Assembly: GCA_047967505.1 (NCBI GenBank)
Contig: CM106538.1
Reading direction: 5' to 3' (one strand)
DNA: 64,000 nt
Origin: Dipteris shenzhenensis
Taxonomy: Eukaryota > Polypodiophyta > Polypodiopsida > Gleicheniales
Both the position numbers and the translations under genes were made by a program. Below, in pieces: positions 34,395-44,847 of this stretch. The notes under the pieces are model-generated. The model searched no databases, had not been told where the DNA came from, and saw only the letters and a list, made by a program, of their open reading frames with translations. How positions within the stretch are numbered: position 1 is the stretch's first letter; the number at the start of each line of letters is the position of its first letter.

Positions 34395-36633
34395 ATGACA
34401 TGTGACCACACAACTAAGAAGGGTTGGGTTGTGGTTGTCATATATAAATAAATAAGAAAATATCTTAATTTTATTATATCTTGAAATTTTAAAATTATGA
34501 TATATGATTTATTATATTAGAAATAAAATAGTATTGTGAGCTCAAGATATAATTTTATGACATATCATTAATTCATACTACAAAGATAAAGATATAATTT
34601 TAAAGTCTTTTTAAATAAAATATCTTATTTTTAAAGAAAGTTTAAATATATAGTTAAAATTTTTATATTATTAATATATATAGGTTTAAAGAACGTGTCT
34701 GACTTTAAAGAAGGAAGAGTAGATTAATAGCAAGGAGACTAAGCTAACTTCACATTTTGAAGTGATTCAAAGCATTAATGAATTGCTTAACAAAGTAATA
34801 TTGACTACATTTATACAAAAAACATGGAAGGCCCATTGGACCAAACAAGGTAGCACCACCACTCAGCTCCCCTATAAGAAAGATTTAAAGTGACACTAAA
34901 ATAAAATCTTCTAATAACTTGTAAAAGAGAAAGACTGAAGGAGTAGATAGGGAGGAGAGGAGAGAAAAAAGCAAGTGGAGGTAAATACGGGGAGGGGAAG
35001 ACGAGTGAATGAACCAAGGTATACATATACATTGACATTCCATGGGCACCGTCAAATAGGAAATAAACCATTAAGTATAATTATAGTAGTCTAAGCCACT
35101 TTTAAAAAGGCCAACTTGACTGAATACTCATTAAAAAGGGCTACCTACATGATTACCAAAAACGTCACCATGAATCCATAGTCCCTTAGGGGGATAAAAA
35201 ACCAATGATCTCCCCATAGTTTCTTAGCAGGGCCAACAAGGTGAGAACCACCATAGCTTGGTTTTTAAAAATAAAATAAACAAATTAACACTCTCACTCA
35301 AGGTCCTATCAAGGGGCATACTGCCCTGGACCAACGGTGTTAAGGTCTAGTCCGGTGGGGTAAAGGGACTAGTAGTGCCTTTAAAATGTCAGCAACACCC
35401 CCAATAGGGAGGCAGGTGCCACCTACTTTCCTCATAGAAGAGGATGATATGTCAAGCTCATTTTATGGACGAACAATGCCTTAGTACCGGCCCTTGCACG
35501 ACCTTTGGCTCCCATAGTACTCTATGGTTACACAAATTTTTTTAAAAAGAAAAGGAAAAAGAAAGCTCCGTATTACTACTTGATGGCCACGATAGCTTTG
35601 AACTTGAATTCCAATTTCATGAAGGCCATTTCCTCCATGGATTAGTGCTAAAAAGTTAGCCCTCCATAGTGCCGTCCCCCTTACTGTAGTTGAAGTCATG
35701 CACGTTTCCTCACATATTCCTACTTACAATGAAGCTACAACATGAGGACCCCACCATAGCCTAGTTATGAAAATATACAGAAGGTCCACTTGACTAACGA
35801 AACAAGAGTGCACAAGTGCACGTGGCCGTTGCTTCTTAGTATACTGATAAAACAAGCACTTATGTATCATGCAAAGAGAAAGCAAACGATCTTTAAGAAG
35901 ATGTTGAGCTATTAAAAAGTATTTTTATAAGATGATCTCCATAAATGGCAAATTGAAACACTAAGTTAGATAATTTGATGTGGAAATTCACCAAGGGGTT
36001 TCAAAGCTCCACTAGGGTTTTAAAATTGGACATGGAGAGGTAAAGGGGCCATTCTTGTGTACCTTATCTTTTTCATAGTGTAAGGGGTTGTGCTTATGGA
36101 TTTTCAATCTATTTCAAAATGTAAGGCCATCGCATGAATGCTGATAGAGAGAGACTATAAAATTTCCCAAAAGTTTGAGGGGTAAAATTTAACTTGGTGG
36201 AAAACCTAAATACCCAATACTAAAGGCATTGGTGGGCCAATACTATGCCATAACTTAACTTTTCAAAAGAGTTTAACACCTAAGGGTGTTTACACACAGT
36301 TGGCATGCCCAAGGCTCATGGGTGGGCAAGATGTTGAGATTCATTGGAGTGGCCAAAGTGTGTAAATGCCCTAAGCATAGTTCCCCTTTTTCATGCCTCT
36401 TTATTAATCTCTCCTAATCGCTCCTCGATTCATTTTAATTAATTAGAGCGGCGATAGTGTGTCTCTAAGCATATTTCCCTTTTTCATTTAAGCCCTCCTA
36501 ATCTATCCAAATCGCTCCTCGATTCATTTCAATTCATTAATTAGTTCTTGCTATTGCTTGACTAAATTAACATAAGCTTAACATTCACATTTAGCTTTCA
36601 TAATTCAATTAACCTACTCCCTCCGCTCCGTCC
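34395..36633. other. 2.2 kb AT-rich spacer
   Basis: No supported frame or element end. Two similar segments at about 36,385-36,450 and 36,465-36,545 share AATCGCTCCTCGATTCATTT, a short duplication. Confidence 0.5.
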
Positions 36634-36850
36634 TTGCTATGTCCCTCCATGCCCTCCTACCTTTGCTTCCTCTCGCCTCTCCTTCAGCTCTCCCTCTCCC
36701 TCTCCCTCAGCTCCTCCCCTCATTCCTCGCCTCTTCCTCCACGGAGCCCTCCTCTCTCCCTACACTCCCTCCAATCAGCCCTGCTCTTTCCGTCCCTCTC
36801 TCCCCCCTCTTCCTCTGCTCAACCCTTCCCTCTCCCTCCCCCTCTTTAAT
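36634..36850 (+). repeat. CT-rich low-complexity tract
   Basis: C/T-rich (TCCCTC variants). The Ser/Leu/Pro frames here are artefacts. Confidence 0.8.
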
Positions 36851-37237
36851 TTTTGCGGTGCCTTGTTAATGTTCATGGGTGGGGGTGGTGGCAAGTGGGT
36901 AAGTGACATAATTTGTCACAATCTGGCGCTGTTCTTTGCGCTTTGCTTCACTACTCGAAAGCTCGATAGCTGTGGCGGACTACCTCGGATCGCTTTGAGA
37001 AGACTAAGACTCCCTCCCCCCTCATACTTTGCTGAGGTATGCATACGAAGCTTTTGGATGAGTGCAAATTTCAGAATTTAATGGACTACCTTGATCGACT
37101 ACCGATTAATTAAAATTAATTGCTCCCTATTCCTACTGGGTCTAATAGGTCTTTCCATGGACAATTTTCAAGGCAAATGAATAACTTGTTGGTTTTGCAA
37201 CATCAAGTAGGTCTCCACTTTCGATCTTTTATCGTTC
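36851..37237. other. no recognisable gene
   Basis: Ordinary sequence between the CT-rich tract and the possible exon. Confidence 0.4.
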
Positions 37238-37460
37238 TTGTCCGGAAATCCAAGAAGTAATTCGAGCTCCGACATGAATTCGAAAGAGGAAGCTGAGGGT
37301 GAGGGTACTTCGCGAGCTTCCAAACGGAGGCTTGACGCTGCAGAAGGGGACGACGATGAAGACGAGAGCATGGCGGGCACCGTTCTTCACGTCTCTTTGC
37401 ACGTACCCCAGTTCAACTCGACCAGAAAAACAAATTTTGCTGGGCTGTGGAGGACATGCA
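37238..37460 (+). CDS. possible first exon of a host gene, acidic and basic clusters
   Basis: Frame starting MSGNPRSNSSSDMNSKEEAE (second ATG at 37,274) continues ASKRRLDAAEGDDDEDESMA. It has a nuclear-signal-like basic cluster followed by an acidic run, higher GC than its surroundings and few CG losses. ATGCAG followed by GTGCGT at about 37,461 is a good splice donor. The same GTGGAGG-CATGCAGGTGCG word recurs at about 37,504. No downstream exon was identified. It could instead be a chance frame. Confidence 0.3.
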
Positions 37461-37560
37461 GGTGCGTTGCTGTTCAAATTCTACGTCTGCATTTCTGCTG
37501 GCCGTGGAGGTCATGCAGGTGCGATGGACTCTGAGCATGCTCCATCGCAAGATACGTAAA

Positions 37561-38379
37561 TTGCATAAGCTGATTCTCCTATCTGATTCTACTTCTAAAG
37601 GACACCCAGGGCTTTGTGTCTTATTAAGCTAATATCCAAGCCTAAGCTTTTCGTACGACTTTCACAGCAAAATTTCCAAGCGTTTCCCCGGAATGGCTAA
37701 ATAAGAATCCCTGCCTACTTCAAATTGCTCCCATCTCTGAGTGCGAAGTCAATAGATCCACTCATCTACAACGCAGCATTAGAAACTACCAATACTTCAC
37801 ACAGAAGAACATCAATCTGAAGGAGTTCTCGTATCCTACATTTACGCCAACTGCTGAATGACAATGAGCCCCAAAAGACGTCAATGGAAGAAGGAAATTG
37901 TCAATTTAGTTGAGATGAGTGGAAAGTCTTAGCTTTCTTGTTACATCTTTTTGATGTATGGCACTGCCACCTCCTATACGTAATAGGGTCTCTTTGTGTC
38001 TCCGCATCTCCTTCAAATAGAGACCAATGCAAACCTGGTCGTGAAAGTTGATCACCCGAGAGACAAACCTGTGCCCCTCTTGAAAGAGACATTGGTACTG
38101 TCCTCGGGTCTCATAGTAGACTGGGCAAAATACAGAAAGAAAAAGAGAGGAAAGAAAGATGTATTACCTTCTTTGGGAGGCCTCGCGGGCCTATGAGACA
38201 AAGTACAATATCAGAGTAACTCATACTCATACAAGCCACTATGGGCTGAGGCAAAGGTCTTACTAAGACCCTTTGTTGCTGAGTACTATACTAAAGTAAA
38301 ATCCTTAAATTCAAAACTCAAGGCTGGAAGCTAATACTCAATCTTAGAGTCAGAATACATAGCCAAGTGCCATGGTGTA
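37561..38379. other. no recognisable gene
   Basis: Short competing frames on both strands, none convincing. Confidence 0.4.
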
Positions 38380-38760
38380 ACATAGGGAAGGAACTAAGCA
38401 GCAAAGGGGCCTGCAAACAGGGCCTGGAAGAGGGCTGGCTGTCGTGCAGCAAAGGCCCTACATGAGGGCCTTATATAGGCCAGGTTATGGCCTGCCTGGG
38501 TCGGCCAAACAGCCGACTACAGGGCAGCTTATGGGGCTGCTGCCCAGGTTGGTGCATGGGGCTGAGTCGGCCCTGGCTGGTCAGTGGAAATGCCCTAGGG
38601 CCAGGGCTATAAAAGGGCCTCATATCCCCCCCCATTCCTCACTCACTCCAGCCACTGAAATCTACCAAAAGACAGTACATACAAGAGTCTTGTGAGGAGA
38701 GTTTTACAGCAGGGTGTACCTCAGATTTGAGGGGTGTTTTGTGCTCACCTTCCACAGCTA
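38380..38760 (+). promoter_or_regulatory. LTR-like promoter segment with TATAAAAG
   Basis: GC-rich with repeated CGGCC and GGGCC words, then TATAAAAGGGCC at about 38,612, then a C-run and a start-like pyrimidine region. The layout (CGGYC-rich palindromic upstream, TATA, C-rich leader) matches the proven solo LTR at 40,694 and the LTR at 43,586. The boundaries are not clear. Confidence 0.45.
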
Positions 38761-38805
38761 GTACTCTCAGTTTCTCTCTCTCTTGCTGTCTACATAGATC
38801 TCCAT

Positions 38806-38919
38806 CTGTGAGTGTTTCGTGAAGTATTTCTGAGTGTACTTTGAGCTGAAGGTCAAAGAGATCTGTGAGTGTTTTGTGAAGTATTTCTGAGTGTACTTTG
38901 GGCTGAAGGTCGAAGAGAG
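38806..38919 (+). repeat. 57-bp tandem duplication
   Basis: Two units start at 38,806 and 38,863 (CTGTGAGTGTTT..GAAGTATTTCTGAGTG), differing at a few bases. Probably in the R/U5 part of the LTR-like segment. Confidence 0.85.
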
Positions 38920-38939
38920 GTGTGAGAGATTCTATCCTC

Positions 38940-39289
38940 CTATTTCCAACAAGGTGTGCAGCCTATTTAAGGCCCCATTGGAGGGGCACAAGGGCCTGCT
39001 GTTAGCCCTGATTATGGGCAGCAATGGACAAGCCAGTAAGGGGTTTTATAGGTCCCAAAGGGCTGGTCTGGTTGGGCAGTCCCCAGACTGAGTCGGCAAG
39101 CAAGCAGACTCGGTTGATGGTACGGGGGGCCCCAGCAGTTCCAGGGGGCATGCAGCCCTATATAAGGCCCCCATCGGGGGGCACATAAATCCTCTGCAGA
39201 CTGCAGAACAGCCCACCAGAAGTGCACAGTAGGCACTAGAGGAGGCAGCAGCAAGGCAGGGAATCCAGCTCCTTTTCCAGCCCTCATAC
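38940..39289 (+). promoter_or_regulatory. second LTR-like promoter segment with TATATAAG
   Basis: Another GC-rich block with GTCGG words and TATATAAGGCCC at about 39,163. Similar design to 38,380-38,760 but not a simple copy. Confidence 0.35.
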
Positions 39290-39565
39290 GTGCATCAGAG
39301 CACCAGAGAAGGTGGAGAGAGAGGCTTCAGAAAGGTACATCAAAGGCGCTGCCAGATCCAGCAGCCCTTAGTTATTGAGCAGAGTTTAAATATGAGCAGA
39401 TCACATAGGGCAGAAAGGGTGCTGGCAGCCCAAGAGTTTGGGGCTCCTCCCATAGCCACTGAAAGCCTCATTGAGAGGTGCGCAGCAGCAGGAGTGAGCA
39501 AGAGATTAGGGCAACAATTTGTGGCCTTAGTTCCAGCAGTAGTGGGCACCCTGCTGTCCACGTAG
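39290..39565 (+). CDS. small ORF after an LTR-like promoter, unrecognised
   Basis: 91 codons; basic N-terminus (EGGERGFRKVHQRRCQIQQ), then a neutral Ala/Val-rich part (AERVLAAQEFGAPPIATES). It starts about 120 bp after TATATAAG, so it could be translated from that promoter. No family match recognised. Confidence 0.2.
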   Translation: MHQSTREGGERGFRKVHQRRCQIQQPLVIEQSLNMSRSHRAERVLAAQEFGAPPIATESLIERCAAAGVSKRLGQQFVALVPAVVGTLLST

Positions 39566-40429
39566 TGCATGGTTTGTGAGTGCAGCTTTTGTAATACATT
39601 GTGGTTCCTCTCTTTGGACATTCTTATTCAGTTACTGGTTGCCTACCACTTAATTAGTCCACTCATATTATATTTGTTTTTTAGCATTGTCACCTCCCGC
39701 ATCTTTATCTAAATTTCTTATCACATCTAATAATATTCATTATCATATGATTATTCGTAATAGTATTTGTTGAGAACAAATAATAATAATAGTTAATTCT
39801 TACTACCATAGCCACTTTCCTTGGGATAATTGCAAAATAGTGACCATGATCCGGGCTTGCATGGGCATCCTCCAATATGTGTGGGATCTCAGGGGGTTTG
39901 ACACATCTCCGAAGAATGCCATCTCCGCCCATTTATTCTAGGTTTGAGCGTGGTTTAAATATGTATGTGTGCACATCCCTAGTACATGGAATTCCTAGAG
40001 GACACTATAGCGAAGGAGGCCAGATTGGAGAAAGGGGATAGAATTGGCAGAGGGGAGAGAGAGGAAGGGGGAGAAGGAGTGAGAAGTGAGGAAAGGGGTG
40101 GAGGGAGAGAAGGGTGAGGGGAAGAGAGAGAGAGAGAGAGATTGGGAGAGAGTGTAGGCATCACGTACTAGGAAGGAGGAGGGAGTAGATAGGATTAGAT
40201 GTCACATAAAAAAGTGTACAATGAGTGGTGGATGAGGACTTATATAGTTTCTCCACATTTTCCACCTAAAAGGCCTCTAAAGGGCCTCTAAAATAGCCCT
40301 TCCCCCCCCTTCATTACAGCCATCCCTTCCCATAGAATTTTGCCCTCAAAATTTTACATCCTGATTTCTGGCTGTCCAAAAAAAGTGCAGCAAATAGCAA
40401 CTACTAATCAGCCTGGTAGGAGATAGGGG
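39566..40429. other. no recognisable gene; GA-rich patch
   Basis: GA-rich at about 40,020-40,145, otherwise ordinary sequence up to the G3 chromodomain. Confidence 0.45.
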
Positions 40430-40693
40430 TAGTCCTGGATGATGATTTCTGGCTGCCATGAATTCTCATCCTCAGGGAGTCACTGCCACTTGATGAGATA
40501 CTCTATGTAGACCTTGTTTCAGATCACATGGTCTCTGAAACCCATGATGCGCTCCGGGACAAAGAGGATGTGACCCTCCTCATCCATAGGTGGTAGCTCA
40601 GGAAGAACTTGGACAGGCTGTCTTACATGCGGCTTCAGCAAGGACACATGGGAAACATTATGAATCTAGGGTAGCTGCAACTCATATGCCACC
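40430..40693 (-). pseudogene. G3 chromodomain and end of integrase
   Basis: AYELQLP, stop, NVSHVSLLKPHV is the end of integrase. ERIMGFRDHV, stop, KVYIEYLIKWQ, stop, LPEDENSWQPEIIIQDYPYL is a clear chromodomain. The three stops (TAG, TGA, TGA) interrupt otherwise good sequence. Joins to 41,326 across the solo LTR. Confidence 0.8.
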
Positions 40694-41325
40694 TGTTAGA
40701 GACTCACTGTTCCCACCTGTGAGCCCCCGTTTTGTGGGGACAAGGGGCAGTGAGGGTAAGGAGGGATGGGAAAGAGAGACTCAGCAAACAGCAGAGATTT
40801 GGGGGGGGCTCCATGCCTTCCTAGATGCAATGGACTGGCTGCACAGGGCACCCTTTTATAGGGGCCTGTGGCAGGGCCAGTCGGCCCAACCAGGGCCACC
40901 GACCAGGGCCGACCCTGGTCGGTTTTCCAGACTGATCTGGTCGGTTCCCAGTCAGGGAACCGACCCTGCTGGTCGGCCATACCAACAGGCCTGGGCAGTG
41001 CCTATAAAAGGCCCACACTTCCCTTCATTTTGGCATCTAGTGCAGGACAGAAAGCCTCTGTTTTAGGCTGTGCTGTGCACTCAGATTTGGCATCTTCTGA
41101 CAGAGAGAATTCCTTCAGTTTGTCTCAGCACTTGGCTGAGTTTTGTATTGCTCCCCTGGAGCCAGTTTTCTGCCCACCATCCGGTGGATGAATATATTCT
41201 CTCTCTGTCTAAGTTTTCTCTGAGTGAGTATTGTATCTGTGATCAGTTTTCTGAGTTGAGTGTTGCTAGAGCGGGAGAGATCTTGGCTGGAGGTTAGAGT
41301 GATTCTTTCCTTCTGTTTTCTAACA
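40694..41325 (+). repeat. solo LTR with CCACC target duplication
   Basis: Starts TGTTAGAGACT and ends TTTTCTAACA (TGTTAG..CTAACA inverted termini, TG..CA). CCACC lies on both sides (40,689-40,693 and 41,326-41,330). Contains TATAAAAG at 41,003-41,010 and inverted repeats just upstream. No internal element sequence, so it is the product of LTR-LTR recombination. Drawn on plus by its TATA box. Confidence 0.95.
40899..40965 (+). promoter_or_regulatory. nested inverted repeats upstream of the solo-LTR TATA box
   Basis: CCGACCAGGG/CCCTGGTCGG (40,899-40,908 and 40,913-40,922) and GGTCGGTTCCC/GGGAACCGACC (40,939-40,949 and 40,955-40,965, perfect, 5-nt loop). GGTCGG is the shared half-site. Ends 38 bp before TATAAAAG, so probably U3 enhancer sites. 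Confidence 0.65.
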
Positions 41326-41330
41326 CCACC

Positions 41331-42319
41331 TCTCCAACTTTGTGGATGATCTTGTAGGGACCGTAATACCTGTGAGCAAGCTTCGTGTTGGCGTTACCTT
41401 TCAGCGAGGCATAACTGTTCTTATGGAGGCATAAATGCACATAATCTCCTTCTTCAAAAGATAGATACCTCTTGTGTTCATCTGCATACTTCTTCTGCTT
41501 GGCTTGGGCATCCTGCATATTCTTCTTAGCCAATTGCAGAAGGGCATCCATTCTTTCCAAGTCACTTCTTGCTTGCTGATTTTTCACAGCCATGTCTGAA
41601 AGGAAAGGCGGCATCCCAACCTTGCATCCATACATTGCTTCCTAAGGGCTCATGCCAATAGAAAGATGCTTGGTACTGTTGTAACAAAATTCAGCAAAGC
41701 CAACCATTTATCCCGGGACTTCTATGTATCATGACAAAAGTGCCTCAAGTATTCCTCCACCCACTTGTTCACCCTTTCTGACTGTCCATCCCTGTCAGGG
41801 TGGTAAGCAGTGCTAGGCGTGAGGAGAGTACCCACTGCTGTGAATAATTCCTATCAAAAGTGACCCATAAATTTTGCATCTCTGTCATTGAAAATTTCCT
41901 CAGGGAAGCCATGATGCTTAAAAACATGGTCAATAAATTGCGAAGCAACCTGTGATGTTGAATACCGGGTCTTAGTGGGTATGAAGCGAGCCTGTTTTGT
42001 CATTCTATCCACCACCACATAAATGCTATCCCATCCCCTCTCTGTAGAAGGCAACCTTGTGATGAAATCCATAGCTATGAGTCCATTTGCCTTTTGGAAT
42101 AGGTAATGGCTGTAAAGGTCCTGCGGGTAGCTGGCTGTCCACCTTATTCTCTTGGCAAGGCAAACATTCAATGACATATTTAACCACTCCGCCACATGCC
42201 ATCCCAGATGAAGCTCTGTTTGATCTTTTCATGTGTCTGAGTGATATCCACATGTCTTGCCGTAGGAGATGAGTGCATTTCATGCAAAACCAACATTCCA
42301 CACTTTGAGTCTGGCACAA
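41331..42319 (-). pseudogene. G3 integrase
   Basis: CLPCQENKVDSQLPAGPLQPLPIP (zinc-finger end and linker; split here for length, it lies near 42,195-42,100), IAMDFITRLPSTERGWDS, VVDRMTKQARFIPT, HHGFPEEIFNDRDAKF (catalytic Asp kept), then the third catalytic region is broken. The C-terminal part (MYGCKVGMPPFLSDM, KNSYASLKGNANTKLAHRYY, GPYKIIHKVGEV) is open at 41,330-41,635. Several frameshifts. Confidence 0.85.
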
Positions 42320-42863
42320 GATAAATTCTGTCCTTCAGTACAACAGCCCATTATGCAGCTTAAATTCAGCATGCCCTTGGCTTGAAGGCTCTTGTAACTC
42401 TAAAACTATGGGAGCTGCCTTTGAATTCTGCACATATTCTTCCTGAATCCCATGAATCACAGATGGTGGAAATGGCAGATAAACTACAAGCCCACATTCT
42501 AGACAAGGCATTGACAACCACATTTCTTTCCCCTTCCTGTACTCAATGTCGAAATCATAGGACTGAACTGCAGCCAACCACCTCTTCTGCTTCCTGGCGT
42601 AAGAAAGTACTTGAGTGTCCTATGATCTGTCTTAACCCTAGTGCCATTTCTCGAAAGCATGTAGGATAGCCAACATTTCCAGATCATAAACATGATAGTT
42701 CAATTCCTTGGCCTTAAATTTCCTGCTCTCAAAAGCTGTAACTCCATGCTCGTCTTAGAACAGGCCCATGCCTTTGCCACTTGCATCTGTCTCTACAATG
42801 AAGGGCCGTGAGAAATCCGTGCATACAAGTACATGTGCATTACTCAAGGCATCTTTGAGGTCC
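42320..42863 (-). pseudogene. G3 RNase H and connection
   Basis: RVKTDHRTLKYFL, then FDIEYRKGKEMWLSMPCL (degenerate ADALSR) are RNase H blocks in separate frames; the N-terminal Asp region (about 42,720-42,800, SRPFIVETDASG-like) is also readable. Confidence 0.75.
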
Positions 42864-43590
42864 TCAAAACTGAGTTGTGGGCATCCCATTTAAACAAATC
42901 AATGAGAGGGGCTGCCCTCTTGGCAAAAGGTTCAACAAATCTCTGTAAAAAGAAGCAAGACCCCAAAAGCCTTTGAGCTGGGTGGGATTCTGTGGCTGTG
43001 GCCACTCTCTTATGCATTTGACCTTGGCTGGATCCACTTGAATTCCATCCCTGCCCACAATATGACCAAGATACTTAACCTCTTCTGCCATGCAGTTGCT
43101 GGCTTTAACATAAAGCTGATGCAACCTCAAAATTTCCAGCACCTGCTTGACATGTTGGATGTGTTCCTGCTTATCCTTGCTGTAATTGAGGATGTCGTCA
43201 AAAAATACCAGCACACATTTGTAAAGAAGAGGCTACAAAATCTTGTTCATGAGTGCCTGGAAAGTACCTGGTGCATTGGTCAATCCAAAAGGCATCACTT
43301 TGAACTCATATAAACCTCTCTCTGTGCAAAAGGCTATCTTGTGCTCATTTCCTTCTTTCATTCTGATTTGATGGTAGCGTGACTCTTAGTGAAAAATTGA
43401 GCACACTTGAGTTCATCCAACAGGTAGTCTATCTTGGGGATTGAAACCTGTTCTTGATAGTGGCCTTATTCAAGTCTCTGTAGTCAAAGCACATGTGATA
43501 TGAACCGTCTTTCTTCTTTACCTGGATATTGGGGATGCAAAAGGAGAAGTGCTATGAGAAATAAAATTCTTCTCAAGTAATTCTCTGTCA
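42864..43590 (-). pseudogene. G3 reverse transcriptase
   Basis: LVFFDDILNYSKDKQEHIQH (catalytic FFDD) and VKYLGHIVGRDGIQVDPAKV are open at 42,864-43,214. Upstream fingers and palm A motif (KKKDGSYHM, then [11 protein letters not shown]-like sequence at about 43,270-43,300) lie in other frames up to about 43,555. Confidence 0.85.
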
Positions 43591-44758
43591 CATGCACCCC
43601 TACACTTGGGTGCAAGGTGACACATTGGCTACATCGACAAGTGTATTATAATTCCCAGATAGGAGATTTTGTCGTATGCTGTGACCCCTTTGTGAGCCCT
43701 TGTCCAGGGACAGTCAGGCGCAAACTACGTAGGTCAGTCTCTCAGCCTTAGGTCAAGTCAGTAGTCAGTTCTTGTTCACTAGTACCCACTGGAGAATAGT
43801 AGGTTAAGTGTTTCCATCTTATAGTTTAGGTCTTAGCCTAGGTTCGGAGTCCCTTTAGGGTCCCCAAAGGCTGGACAGGTAAGCAGGGAAGGCAGCCTGC
43901 AAAGGCTGCCCAAAAACTCCCCTGGCAAATGAGCGAGGGAGGGCTTTTTGTAGGCTGGTTGTAGGCCAGCCAGTCTGTTTACAGACTGGGTTGGCTCAGT
44001 CCAGCGCTATAAAAGAGCCCCTTGGCTGCCCTGTTTTCTCATTCAGTTTGCTCCTGCCTTCAGTCCTCCTACAGCTCCACTTCAGCCGCCTGTGCAGCCC
44101 CTGAGATCCTCAGATCTGGCCCTGCTCTAGCCTCAGTCCCTTGGCCATCAGTTCAGCCTGATCTGAAGGTGACCACGCAACACAACAGTCGGAGGTTTGG
44201 ACCAGCAAACAGAGAGAGGTTTGGACACTGTTTCCTCAGCTTTCTCAGCTCTCTTTTACAGTTTACACAGCTCACTCTCAGCTCTATATTTCCGTCATCT
44301 CTCAGTTCTCTCGTAGGATCTATCACTTCTAGCTTTTCACTCTCTCACCTACGCAGTAACCCTGCATTCCGCTAGACAGCACAAGCCTCTTCCTTGCCTT
44401 GCAGAAGCGTCCTACATCGTCAATGTGGATAGCATCAAGGTCTTGGTATTGGTCGGCGTTGCCTCTCAGGTCTTTGGGTATGCTATATGTGTGCACAGTG
44501 AGCTCTTCAGAAGCATGCACCGTGCTCTCTTGAAGAGTGTTCTTTGTATTTCTCAGTTCTCCAAGTATAAAGCAAATTCTCCCTTGATTGGGGGAGGGGG
44601 CTCTCAGTGGGTATAGGGACCCAATCGGTTGTCGACTCTACTCTCTCTCTACCCTCATCTCCTTCCTCTCTCTATGGTAAACAATGCTCATTCCTCGCTA
44701 AAGGTTTAAAGAAGGTCTTGCTGTGAATTACACGATCAGATAACCGTTGCATGTTACA
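43586..44758 (+). repeat. 5' LTR of the ORF1p-carrying element
   Basis: Ends ..GTTGCATGTTACA one base before a primer site. Contains TATAAAAG at about 44,008. The left end is a palindrome (TGTCAC-TGCACCC / GGGTGCA--GTGACA, 43,586-43,622), so the LTR starts at 43,586 or 43,593. The last 88 bp recur at 51,208-51,297. Confidence 0.7.
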
Positions 44759-44759
44759 T

Positions 44760-44771
44760 TGGTGTCAGAGC
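44760..44771 (+). other. primer-binding site, initiator tRNA-Met (one change)
   Basis: TGGTGTCAGAGC, one A-to-G change from TGGTATCAGAGC, one base after the LTR end. Confidence 0.8.
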
Positions 44772-44847
44772 TTCGGTCTGTATCCAGCTTGACTACCGCG
44801 AGTGTATGGTTGTGCTGAGATCCGGAAAGGACACACAATCAAGCACC

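Larger units (their letters stand above)
40430..43590 (-). mobile_element. element G3: decayed gypsy chromovirus pol, minus strand
   Basis: Read minus from 43,590 to 40,430: RT start (KKKDGSYHMCFDYRDLNKAT region, 43,520-43,440), RT core, RNase H, integrase and chromodomain, in the standard order. Frames are broken many times. No Gag, protease or own LTR is seen; the upstream end abuts the LTR beginning near 43,586. A solo LTR (40,694-41,325) lies between the integrase tail and chromodomain. Confidence 0.85.
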
